NCBI GenBank assembly: GCA_033239125.1
Contig: BSWB01000008.1
Span: 7,718,001-7,782,000 of the forward strand
DNA length: 64,000 nucleotides
Direction of reading: 5' to 3'
Source: Fagopyrum homotropicum
Taxonomy: Eukaryota > Streptophyta > Magnoliopsida > Caryophyllales > Polygonaceae
Below the pieces are notes generated by a model. That model ran no database searches, had not been told where the DNA came from, and saw nothing but the letters and a program-made list of their open reading frames with translations. Position 1 is the stretch's first letter, and every line of letters begins with the position of its first letter. Below, one piece after another: positions 33,670-43,912 of the stretch. A program made the position numbers and the translations under genes.

Positions 33670-34139
33670 ATGTTTATCCATATGTTAATAGGTCAACGAT
33701 ATACGTACCAAATATTAAGTTGTATACCAACAGGTCAACCACCCACGTATTAGATGTTAATATGATATGAATAAGTATTATATTTAGTTTTAGCCAAAAG
33801 ACAAAAAATATTATACTTAATTTAGTTTAAACGGATAATAAATGTATGATTTGTTTAATCTTCAAAAATATGACCCACATATCATATTAATTCTGAACAA
33901 CTATTATACTTTATCTTAGCCAAAAGGCAAAAAAATGTATGATTTATTTAATCTACAAACATTATATTTATACAAATGATAATTGATGTGGGATAATTAG
34001 ACCTATGTACCGATAGATCAACCACTCACATACCTTACTTGAAACTTTAGACCCATGTATCAGTAGGTCAACAACCCACATAATAAATTTTAATCCGATA
34101 TAAATAAATTATATACTTGTTCTTAGTCAAAAGTTCAAC
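33670..34139 (-). repeat. degenerate U2 snRNA-derived repeat cluster 1
   Basis: The minus strand carries several decayed copies of the first 70 or so nucleotides of U2 snRNA. The best copy (33940-33872) keeps GCCTTTTGGCTAAGATAAAG, corresponding to U2 GGCCUUUUGGCUAAGAUCAAG, then an AT-rich stretch and TGATATGTGGGTC (U2 UGAUAUGUGGGCC), with almost no gaps. Other copies are at about 33731-33812 and 34049-34139, with partial ones near 33680-33720 and 34010-34040. Upstream of the best copy are a TATA-like ATAAATATAATG and ATCCCACATC (33994-33985), which matches the plant snRNA upstream element RTCCCACATCG. The branch-site pairing GUAGUA is changed, so they are not functional U2 genes. Confidence 0.7.
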
Positions 34140-34153
34140 CAATATATATTTTT

Positions 34154-36071
34154 GGAAAAATAACCCAAAGTAATACCAACTATTAACATTGAACCGAAAA
34201 TAATACGAACTTTGAAAATTACTAGGAGCGATACAAACTATCAATGTATTTATCAAAAATAATACGTCATATATTTTCCGGAAAAAAACATAACTCTGGC
34301 GATGACGTGGCAGCCGGAATGTTACATGTCATCAAATAAATGGGTTAAATGTGTGATGTGGATTTATTTTTAAAAAAAATAATTGAATAATATTTAAAAT
34401 AGGAAAAATGACTAAAAATAATATAAACTATAACTAGTGAACCAAAAATAATACGAACTTTAAAAATTACCAAATGATATACAAACTATAAAAGATTAAA
34501 CCAATTTTGATACGGTCAACATTTTAACCCAAAACTTTAGTCAATGTGTTAATATGTCAATGAAAATTAATTTTGGACTCAAAATGTAATTATAAAAAAT
34601 TAAGGAAAAAATTGTAAAATCAAAAATTACTTTCTCCTTGCTCGTGTTCTCTTGGCTATGGTGTTTGAGAAACCATAAACTTCTTGTAATGTATGGCTTA
34701 ACATGTAAAATTATATATTGTGTGAACATATTATGGGGCTTTACTTAGGATACAACTTTTATTGCTTTGTATGATGTTTTTATTGGTTAATTTGGAGGAA
34801 AATTGGGTTAAACTCTCCTTATAAAAAACTAGGGTTCTTGAGGCCAAAAATCAAAACTGAATCGATTTAGTTGATGTTTCTAATTGGGTGTTTAGCACAT
34901 ATTATTTAGATTTAGAATACCCTTGTGCAAATTAACAATTGATTCTCCTCACATTCGTTGGTTTCGTGACTTTGAATCTCAAACAGGAGATGTTGAACTC
35001 AAAGAGGAGATGTTGAACTGTGAAGACGTGAAATACAGGAGGATGAAGAAGGAACTTTGTTCAATTTTACATTGTTCTCCCAATACTTTTATAAATTATT
35101 TTTTCAGCCCAAAACTTATTTTTAGTAGCCAAATTAACACTTTGACTGAAAATTTGGTCAAAATTTTTCACTATATCAAGTTTGATTTAATCTTTCATAG
35201 TTTGTATACTACTTGGTAATTTTTAAAATTCGTATTATTTTGGGTTCACTAGTGATAGTTTGTATTATTTTTAGCCATTTTTTCTTTAAAATATTAAAAA
35301 AGAAAAATTATTATTTTTAAAATTTTAAATAATAATTTTAAAAAAAAAATTGTACAAATCTTTATTTAAAAAAAATTATTTTTAAAAAAAAAGTTTGAAA
35401 TTTTTTTAAAAAATAGATTTATAAAAAAATGTAATAATATTTATTTTTCAAAAAAATATAATATTGTTTTAATCAAATTCATTTTCGGTTGTATACAGAA
35501 AATTTTAATCCTAAAAAAATAATTTGTAAAAAAAATTTCGAATTTATTTATTTTTTAATTTTGTAACCTAATTCCTATAGAATTTTTTTTTTCCCAAATT
35601 TTTGTAAATATTTTTTTTCTTAAAAAAAATTTAGAATTTTTTTGGATTTTTTTTTAACATGTGATAAAAAAAAAATTTACACTTTTTTCCAAACCTGTTA
35701 AAAAATGTTCAAACTTTATTTAAATTTTTGTATTCAAAAAATATTTTTTTAAAAAAATTTGTACAAATGTTTTATAAAAATTATTACTCAAAATTTTAAA
35801 AATATTAATTTTTTTATTTTTTAATATTTTAATATTATTAAATTGATCTTTTGAAAAATAAAATCCACATCACGCATTTAATCCATTTATTTGATGACAT
35901 GTAGCATTCCGGCTGCCACATGATCGCCGGAGCTAGAGTTTTTGCCGGAAAAGTATGACGTATTATTATTGGTAAATACATTGATAGTTTGTATTGCTTC
36001 TAGTAATTTTCAAAGTTCGTATTATTTTCGGTTCAATGTTGATAGTTGGTATTATTTTGGATTATTTTTCC
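34154..36071. mobile_element. Mutator-type foldback element with 230-bp TIRs and 9-bp TSD
   Basis: Terminal inverted repeats of about 230 bases (34154-34385 and 35847-36071) start GGAAAAATAACCCAAAG on the left and GGAAAAATAATCCAAAA on the right. They are flanked by TATATTTTT on both sides (34145-34153 and 36072-36080). Long TIRs and a 9-bp TSD point to a non-autonomous MULE. No coding capacity is seen. It contains a second, related element at 34402-35284. Confidence 0.85.
34402..35284. mobile_element. inner Mutator-type foldback element nested in the first
   Basis: TIRs run from GGAAAAATGACTAAAAATAA at the left to its imperfect complement ending 35284 (about 140 bases visible by eye), with perfect 9-bp TSDs TTTAAAATA (34393-34401 and 35285-35293). 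Its ends resemble those of the enclosing element, so both belong to one family or sister families. The 98-codon ORF at 34923-35219 runs into the right TIR and is not a supported gene. Confidence 0.85.
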
Positions 36072-36080
36072 TATATTTTT

Positions 36081-37940
36081 TTAATAGGAAGGTAGTAAGA
36101 GGCTTCTAAAAACGCTCTCTACTGTAAAGCAGGGCAAAAAAAACCCAAAACTCCTAAGGGTTGATCCCCTTCTTCCTCTCACCACACCATGCTTTCAACA
36201 AAAGAGTTGTAAACCAACAGTCTATGGATTCAAACACCATTAGAGATCCAAAAATAAAAAAACCAACATCTAATAAAATAGACTTGAAAGATTACTAAAA
36301 GTATTATTTGTTTTGAAGCACCCCTACAACAATTTGATATACCAATAGACCTTTGTTTGCTGCAACAAATGCTCTCTGGGTACCCCATTCTCCTAGCAAA
36401 GCTTCTTCTAAATCCGAATCTTCTGCTGAATGGTCTAATCGGAATTGAAAATCAGTTCAAGAAACCCAAAAGATCCAAACATTGCCTTGTCCTTTTTGTG
36501 TGCTTGGCGCAAACCTGCTCCGTCGAGTGTTCTTGCTTTCGGTTCACCAACCGACCTCCTCTTTCGGTCTACCCGATTCCTCTCTCAACCTAGCGGGTTT
36601 CTGCTCGTTTTCTCTTGCCCAGGGTTTTAAGGGACTTTTGTTTGCTTCGTTTTCTTCTTGAGTTCTTTTGAGCAAACCGAATCCAAATGAAAATTGTCAC
36701 AAAGACTATTATCGACCAGATCTACAAGGGAATAATAAAAAAAAAGTTCATTCACAACCGAATTTGGGTATCTCGTTATTTATTTACCTGAGATCCGCTT
36801 GCACAAGTGATGGATTTTCTTCTTATGATTATTTCTTTCACGGGAACTACTTGTTCTAAGCCTTCAACAATGACTTTTTCGACTTCTTGTGTTTGACGGC
36901 TGCTCTCTTTTTCTTTTGCTGGTAGTGCTTTGGCTTTGCCCTAAAGTTTTCCTAACTCTACCATATTTTCAAATTGATTTAAAATTGGCCCTTTCCCTTC
37001 TTGTCTTTTTTGGGCTTTTTTTTTTATTGATTTTTTAGGCTTGGTTTTATTAAGCTCTTGCAAATTTTTTTTAGTATTTCTATTTTTTAAAACAGCTTAA
37101 CCACACTCTTTATTATAACCTATCAATTTCGTTTTCACAAAATAATTCTACAATCTCCGGCATGACCTGCCAAAAAGTTTTGATCCTTGGGTTACACCAC
37201 ACGTCTATCGATCCAATCTTTGTGATTTATGATGAGCTATACACTCTTATCTCATACTAAAATTCATTGTTGACCAAAATACGACTCTATGGATTCGACG
37301 GCTTCATTTGTACGGAATTAATTTGTAACAATCTTAACCGCAAACTGAACATCGTATTTGCTTATGCACAACCTCAAGAATTATCAAGAAAAAAAAATCT
37401 TTTCTAGATTTCGAGAACCAACATAATCAATGCATCCCCAACACCAAAAAACAATCACTCCCAACAACATATATCAACCCTCTTTGAACAATCTTCTCCC
37501 TACAAACCATCTTTCTCTTATCCTTCAAGTTCTACACATTTATTCATCAAGATAACCGTGCTTTGCAATCTCGTCTTCTGAGGTTTGATATAGTCTTTTG
37601 CTGGCGGTTTCGTGCGTTTGTCAAGAAGGGGGTGTGGATTTGTAATCGACTCCTGACGGCTCTGTTGCAGTCCAAATCTGAGGTGTCCACAGTTGTTCCT
37701 CAGGCTTCCTCCCTGTGTACTTCCTTCGAAGATGAACGTTTATGCTCGTTGCCTCCTGTTGGCTGGATCATCCTGCTTTCCCTTGAAGATTCGTTTGCTT
37801 TCGGTTTCATTTTCATGTATTTTTGTGTATTTCTTTTCTCCTATATTTGTAGTCCTTCTTGACGGTACATCCGTTTGCCGATTTTTTCGGTCTTTCGGCC
37901 GATTAGACGGCGCACCGTCTAATGGTTTCGAACCGCTTTC
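36081..37940. other. unrecognised stretch between the foldback element and U2 cluster 2
   Basis: Moderately less AT-rich than its flanks, with several open frames of 60-100 codons (36357-36593, 37563-37862, 37693-37989) that overlap and match no family I know. A perfect 8-bp inverted repeat TTAGACGG-CGCA-CCGTCTAA lies at 37903-37922. It may be an old retroelement tail; I cannot support a class. Confidence 0.3.
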
Positions 37941-37949
37941 CATTTTCAA

Positions 37950-38470
37950 ATATATATATAATTTGCAAATCTCCTATTTATACAAGTGATCAAAACGTGA
38001 GACTTATTGATAATCGATGTAGATAATTTAGACCCCATTAGTAGGTCAATGATTTATATAACATATATTAATCCAATATAAATATATTATACTTGATCTT
38101 AGTAAAAAGGCCTAAAAATGTAAGATTTATTTAGTCTGCAAACCTCATATTAGCAATAGATCAACGACTCATGTAAACAATATTAATCCAATATGAATAA
38201 ATATTATAGTTGATCTTAGTCAAAAGGTCAACAAATATTAATCGAGTTTAGTTAGCCAAAAGGTCAACAAATATTAATCTAGATGAGATAGTTTAGACCC
38301 ACATGTCAATAGGTTAACGACCCACGTAAAAAATGTTAATACAATATAAATGAATATTATAGTTGATCTTAGCTAAAAAAAAGTATGATTTGTTTAATCT
38401 TTAAATCTTCTATTTCTATTTATACAAGTTGTCAAACTTTAACCTTTCTTGATAACCAACGTGGGATAGC
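37950..38470 (-). repeat. degenerate U2 snRNA-derived repeat cluster 2
   Basis: Three copies on the minus strand, cores at about 38120-38041, 38231-38158 and 38390-38310, each keep a variant of GGCCTTTTTACTAAGATCAAG followed by the AT-rich U2-like segment. A short duplicate of the 5' part lies at 38252-38277. Before the last copy a TATA-like TTGTATAAATAG and ATCCCACGTTG (38468-38458) are about 33 bases apart, the spacing of Pol II plant U2 promoters. The sequence between copies (AGACCCATGT, AGGTCAACGACCCAC) is shared with cluster 1. Confidence 0.68.
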
Positions 38471-38834
38471 AAAATAGATAAAAATACAACCGAGTTAAAA
38501 AATCGTGGATGATAAATAATTTTTTAAATAATTAAGAGAAAAAAGATTTGTTATGTTTTAGTAAAACGTAAAAATTCACGTAAAGTTTTCTTTTTACTGT
38601 AATCAAATATTTGATTCTATATTTTTAGAAAAAAGATTTTATGGATTAATTATGATTGAAAGAATTTGGTCAAATAGATCTTTTTTTAGTTTTGTTTTAG
38701 TAAGTGTACTCCATTATTTTTTATCACTTTCATTTAATGGTAGATAAAAGTAATTAACTCCTATATTTTAATAAAAAAGAATAATAAATGTTTGTTAGTT
38801 GTTATGTAAGTGTGAGTTTTAATTCCAAAATTTT

Positions 38835-39022
38835 TCATACCATGAAATTTTCATATTAGAAATTTTTCATACCAAAAGTTTTCATACTAGAACTTTTCAT
38901 ACCAAAAGTTCATACTAGAATTTCATACAAAATTTCATACCAGAATTTTTGTACCAGAATTTATCATACCGGAATTTTTTATAGCAGAATTTTCATACCA
39001 GAAATTATGATACCAAAAATTT
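38835..39022 (+). repeat. minisatellite of TTTCATACCAGAA-like units
   Basis: About ten to twelve degenerate units of 13-19 bases built on TTTCATACYAGAA / TTCATACCAAAAG run in tandem. Unit length varies and there is no coding frame. Confidence 0.8.
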
Positions 39023-40189
39023 GATCTTCTATTTGCAAGAACAGAACAACACAAGTTCGTTCATAACAATTCATAACAAACATTTGAAATCTCTAGCAAG
39101 ATAGAAACAGATTCAAAGCTTGTTGAGAGGCTCACCAATCACCCATCTTACATCTATCATCTATATGGATTCAATACATCATAAACATTTTCACATTTAT
39201 TCATGCAAGGGTCGTACAAAGCATCAATTGAGACTAAATTATTGGGTTTAACAATTAACCAAGGCTGGTTTTGAGTGATTTATGTCAACTATCGGTACCA
39301 CTCTAAGTTGTTTTGCTCCAAAGTCCATACTAAGCCATCATTCATAAAAAAAAAATCCTTCTTTAATCAACTCAACCATAAAGGCTCAACCCAATAAATT
39401 ACAAAGCTACGTTACTCGACTTGAAAAACAAGAAAACCACATCAAATTTATACTTATGTTTGCAACAGATTAAAGGTGCAGGCCAAGTGGAGGGAGTAGA
39501 AGAAGCTGTAAACTAGCAAAAAATATACTCAACAGAAGATAAAGAGATCACACAAGCCAGATCTAGATCTAGACTCGACGACAGGCGCAAGGGGTTCCCT
39601 TCTCTCTCAATAGAAGAATACGGAGACTCCTTGCGCATTGGCCCTTGACTCAACGACAAGAGCAAGGGGTTGGCCTGATCCATTAAAGAGTGCCGCAAGC
39701 AACGCCGCCAGCAGCAAGCAGGAGACGAGCGTGGTGGCTACAACCTTGAGGGGTCGGCGTTGGGTGCCCGCAACCGGATTGAGGAGAAGCGGGAGAGGTA
39801 GGAAGAGAAGACAGAGGGTTGTGAAGGAGAGAATGGTGAGGAGATGGAGGGGCGGCTATGGTTTGAAAGAGCTTGAACGGTAAAAACAAAATTGGGGTAC
39901 ATGTACTAAACCATAAAATGTCATGGACCTGCTTAATAGACCAAAAATTAAAAAAAGGCTTACTTACGAAATTGGCCCATTATGATTTAGTTGAAAAGAT
40001 ATTATGAGGAAAAAAGTCGTGAGACCGTCACATCGACATGATTGTCGTCTATTTTATTATAGGTATATAAGATGTGTATACAACTTCCCTCGCTATTGCT
40101 TCGATCCTATTATTATTTGTCTCGACACAATTGGTGAAAGTAAAAGGAATGCTAATGGAGGCATGTTTATTTTGAAAAATGGTGGCTTG
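39023..40189. other. intergenic DNA, one local GC-richer patch
   Basis: No recognised gene. At 39570-39890 the base composition rises and a direct repeat (GACTCGACGACAGGCGCAAG at 39570 and GACTCAACGACAAGAGCAAG at about 39648) occurs. Open frames on both strands there overlap and neither shows a family motif. Confidence 0.35.
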
Positions 40190-42300
40190 ATAATTCTGAT
40201 TGTGAGATGGTGATGCGTGATGGTGACAGGAATACTCCACATGTTAATACTTACTATACTGACCTCTTTACTTGTGTAGAAGAAAATAGAAACATGGATG
40301 ACAATCTCAAAACCATTGAGGCTAAAGTCACTAGTCAAATGAATAAGGATCTTCTTTGTCTTCCCGCTTATGATGAAGTTAAGTCAGCACTTATGAGTAT
40401 GAAATCCTGAAAGCTCCAAGTCCTCTCCATGCTGGGTTTTTTCAAACATCTGTGGGGTGTTATTGGACATGATTTTACCAACTATATCCAATGTTGGTGG
40501 AAAGGTGATATTTCTCTTGGTAATCTTAATAACACGATTATATCTCTGATTCCTAAAATCTCCTCTCCCACTAACATTAAGTATTATTAACTACGGTTGA
40601 AGTGTGAACCTCAGGTCTTACAAATACCTACAAGACTTGATGACAATGTGTAGATATGATAGAGCATAAAAAGGAGACCCGTAAAAAAAGCCAGAGGGAG
40701 GTCACACGACCTAGGCTAGGGGAGACGACCGAGTCAAACTACTAGAGAACAGTAGGGGAATAACCAGAGAGCGAATCAGAGAAAAATCCTAGACTGAGAT
40801 AGAGTTGGTCGTACGACGGGTCTTTGGATTTCTCTCGATTGACTCGTAAAACAGTTTATAAGTAAAGATAGAGAAGATGAGTAAAAGGTTGAATCTTTAT
40901 GATGTTCGAAATACGATTTAAGGATGATAAAGGTCAAACGATAGATAGCAATAAGGATAAAACATTTCAAAACCCGGATCACCTCAACATGCATATAATA
41001 GATCTCAAGAGACAATTTCACAATATCACAAGTATGTGAGTATTATGTAAATACAACTCATTTGATTGTCACTTCGTGGTTAGGTTGTCGCTTGTGGTAC
41101 ATCGATGTTGTCGCCATGATTGTCACTTTGTACTCAAGACAGTTACTGATTCATCACATCAAATGGGGCACTGAGGTGTGAGAAATACATAGAATTAATC
41201 CAATATCTTAGATCAAACATGTCGGGCACTGAGGTGTGAAAAATACATAGAATCTATGTCTGGAGACCACAAAGATAGACCAAATTTGAGCATCATGCGT
41301 GAAGGTTTTATACACATCATTCAAGACTTCAATGTTGTGAATCTAGCTCCACAAATAAACTCTTAATGGGAAAAGCTTGTCTCAAGGACTATTAAAGCAA
41401 ACATTTATGATGCTCTTGTGATAGTTGATTATGGCCTTGGTGTGATGGTTAGAGACAATGATGGTGCACTTGTACCTAAGACAGCTACTTATTCATCTAA
41501 TGCTCTCTCGAGGTTACTTCTCTATCATGATGGAATCTGATTGCAAAGTAGTTGTAGATTCTATCCTTTTCTCTACAAACATTCACTCAATTCATGACCT
41601 GATCTGAAAGACATCAAAAGCTTTGCTCAACTCTTCAGTCTTTGCTCTTTTCACTTTCTTAATTATATAATATATACTACTAAAACACAATCCTCTTAGT
41701 TCACATGTCAACTCATTAGCCATGCCACCTAAGACTTTTTGACAAATAATTACGAATTTGCCATATTTTAATTACAGATTTGCCATATTTTAATTACAAT
41801 TTTAATTCAAAATTATAATATTTTCCATCTCATCATGCCAATTCATTAAAAAGAATTCCATCTCATCAAGTTCAATATCTTACTGTTAAAATAATACGAT
41901 TTTGTTTGTTGCCAAATATACAAGCATCTATAACAAATCATTTGTAGTGCCTAAATTTTTTTAGCAACAAAATTAATATGCATGAGTATAATTAGGGTAA
42001 TTTATTTATAAGTTTAAAAGGGCTATGTTGTATAAAAATTAAATTGAAGTCTAAATATTTAGACACTTCTTTATTCGCAAATATATTATCATCGTGAGAA
42101 TAATTGAATGACTATTATAATGTTTCGTAAATATATCATTAGTTTATACATATACAAACTCATGTAATATTATTAAAAATTCAATATATAAATATACCCG
42201 CACAAGGTGCGGGTTATAAACTAGTTTGTAACAAAGTTGCTCATTTCCTTGCTAGAAATTGTAATATATTTGGAACTCATTGTGAATTCCGCTAAACTTG
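40190..42300 (+). pseudogene. LINE remains: RT fragment and RNase H fragment
   Basis: At 40200-40600 the plus strand reads DGDRNT, YYTDLF, AYDEVKSALMSMKS, then after a frameshift KAPSP and GFFQ-like residues, LNNTIISLIPK, the classic upstream half of a plant LINE RT. At about 41385-41660 an RNase H domain appears (KANIYDALVIVDYGLGVMVRDNDGAL) and continues after an inserted Helitron at 42225 with CNKVAHFLARNC. About 700 bases between the two parts are not recognisable as LINE. Multiple stops mark it as dead. Confidence 0.7.
41668..42224 (+). mobile_element. short non-autonomous Helitron inside the LINE RNase H
   Basis: The 3' end has the hallmark hairpin CCCGCAC-AAG-GTGCGGG (42197-42213), a 7-base spacer and CTAG at 42221-42224, followed by host T. 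The RNase H frame on both sides joins if 41668-42224 is removed between A and T, which fixes the 5' end. That end reads TAATATATACTACTAAAA rather than the canonical TC, probably a mutation. About 557 bp, no coding capacity. Confidence 0.8.
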
Positions 42301-42712
42301 TGTGGATTGTCCACAAAATGTTGTAAATTTGATTGGCCTTACATGGCCTAGTTATAAATGTTTCCCCTACAACAATTAATTTCATTAATATTATTGATTA
42401 TTTTCAGTGATCCGCCCTTAAGTGATTTACTAAAAACATAATCAATAAAATTGACTGTTCAATCAAACTTTCATGTCATTTAATTACAGCTATATAATCA
42501 TGAAAAATGATATGTGCCAAAATTGGACGGGCTTTGTAGACGTAGCGGTCGAAATCATTATTTAACATTGGAAGTACGCAGACCAGGTGCGTAGTACGGA
42601 TTTTCACACCATGGTTTCGGACTACGCAAATAAAACGTATAGTTGGAGCCAAGACTAAAGTCGGTTGAGCCGATCAAACTACGACTATACATACTTTATG
42701 CACAATTGTGTG

Positions 42713-43854
42713 TGTTAACTCCACCTTGATAAATAAGACATTACTTATGGTTGATGAAAGCCAAAACCTTGGTTTCCAGGTTTTGGTAAGATCTTACAAG
42801 TGTTGGTAAAGTCTTTACAGTGTCAGGTAAGACCTTACCATATTACAGAAAACCTTGATTTCCAGGTTTCAGTAAGGCCTTACATAAACTGATAAGACCT
42901 TACCAAAACTGGACAAAAACTACAATTGCGTTGCGTACGTCCAAGTGGCTTTTCCTTCTTGTTGAGTTAATTAAGGGATTTGTTTTTAACAAATCTTTGA
43001 TTTGTTTTAAATAAATCTTCTTGAGATAAAAATGGAAGATTTCCTTCAACTCAACAAAACCGTGCTTGACTTTGACTGCTTGACTTCAACAAACAAAATC
43101 TCAACAACCCAAGATCTCAACAACCCAAGATCTCCTAGGATCACGAAGGCAAGATCTTTTCTCAACGTTAAAGAATGCTGATACGCTTGCCTATTTAAGA
43201 GCCAAAGAACAGAAGACAAAATACACGTTCATTGCCTACTTCGAAACCCGAGTGATAAATTCTACTTATCTCACAAAGAGCCGATCTCACATTCGAAGCT
43301 TCATCACTTCCCTGAGAAGTGTGAGACCTTTTTCGAGCTGATATTACAATTCAACTAGGATTATACAAACCGTTATCATTTCTAGACACGTTGGATACGA
43401 GTGTTGTATCTGGAGTACTTTAGTTTTTCTTTTCGAGTGAGTGAGTTGCTAGATAGGAAGTGTAAGACTTCTGAGTTTAGAAGAGGGAAGGTCTTCTGAA
43501 GATTGTATCTAGAACTCATCAAGAAGAAGGAAAATAAAGCTACTTGAATCCTAGGGTTGAATCAATCCTAGGCGGGGACTAGGTCGTGTTGGTGACCGAA
43601 CCTCGTTAACATATCGCGTGTCCTTTACTGCTCTTTATATTCCTGGTTTGTCTAAATCTTTACACTTAATTCCAATCTTAGAGAAACGTGTAAGGTCTTA
43701 TAATTACGAGTAAGACTTTATCTCAATTGATAAGGTCTTATCTCTTTCGATAAGGTCTTACCTATCCTAAGATTGCGAAAAGTTTCCATACTCTATTCAT
43801 CCCCCCCTTCTAGAGTATTGGATAAACTATTTTATCTGCCTATTCCACATTTCA
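42713..43854 (+). repeat. copia 5' LTR
   Basis: TGTTAACTCC...CACATTTCA, 1142 bp. It carries repeated palindromic words of the GTAAGNYCTTAC type (about 42782-42900 and 43690-43765). It differs from the 3' LTR by about six substitutions and three or four small indels by eye. Confidence 0.92.
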
Positions 43855-43856
43855 AT

Positions 43857-43868
43857 TGGTATCAGAGC
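43857..43868 (+). other. copia primer-binding site (initiator Met tRNA)
   Basis: TGGTATCAGAGC, two bases after the LTR; it is the standard 12-base complement to the 3' end of plant initiator tRNA-Met. Confidence 0.9.
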
Positions 43869-43912
43869 CTAACTCACGTCTTCTTAGATATTATTATCTG
43901 TGAGGCTAACTA

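Noticed and set aside
33670..34139. Functional U2 snRNA genes
   Set aside because: The branch-site pairing sequence and Sm-site region are altered or missing and copies end after about 70-90 nucleotides, so they were called derived repeats instead of ncRNA genes.
37563..37989. Overlapping plus-strand ORFs with hydrophobic stretches
   Set aside because: Two frames over the same T-rich DNA give hydrophobic peptides by composition; no conserved motif.
39638..39889. Overlapping ORFs on both strands in a GC-richer patch
   Set aside because: Both are arginine- or proline-rich low-complexity frames over the same bases, with no family resemblance; neither can be preferred.
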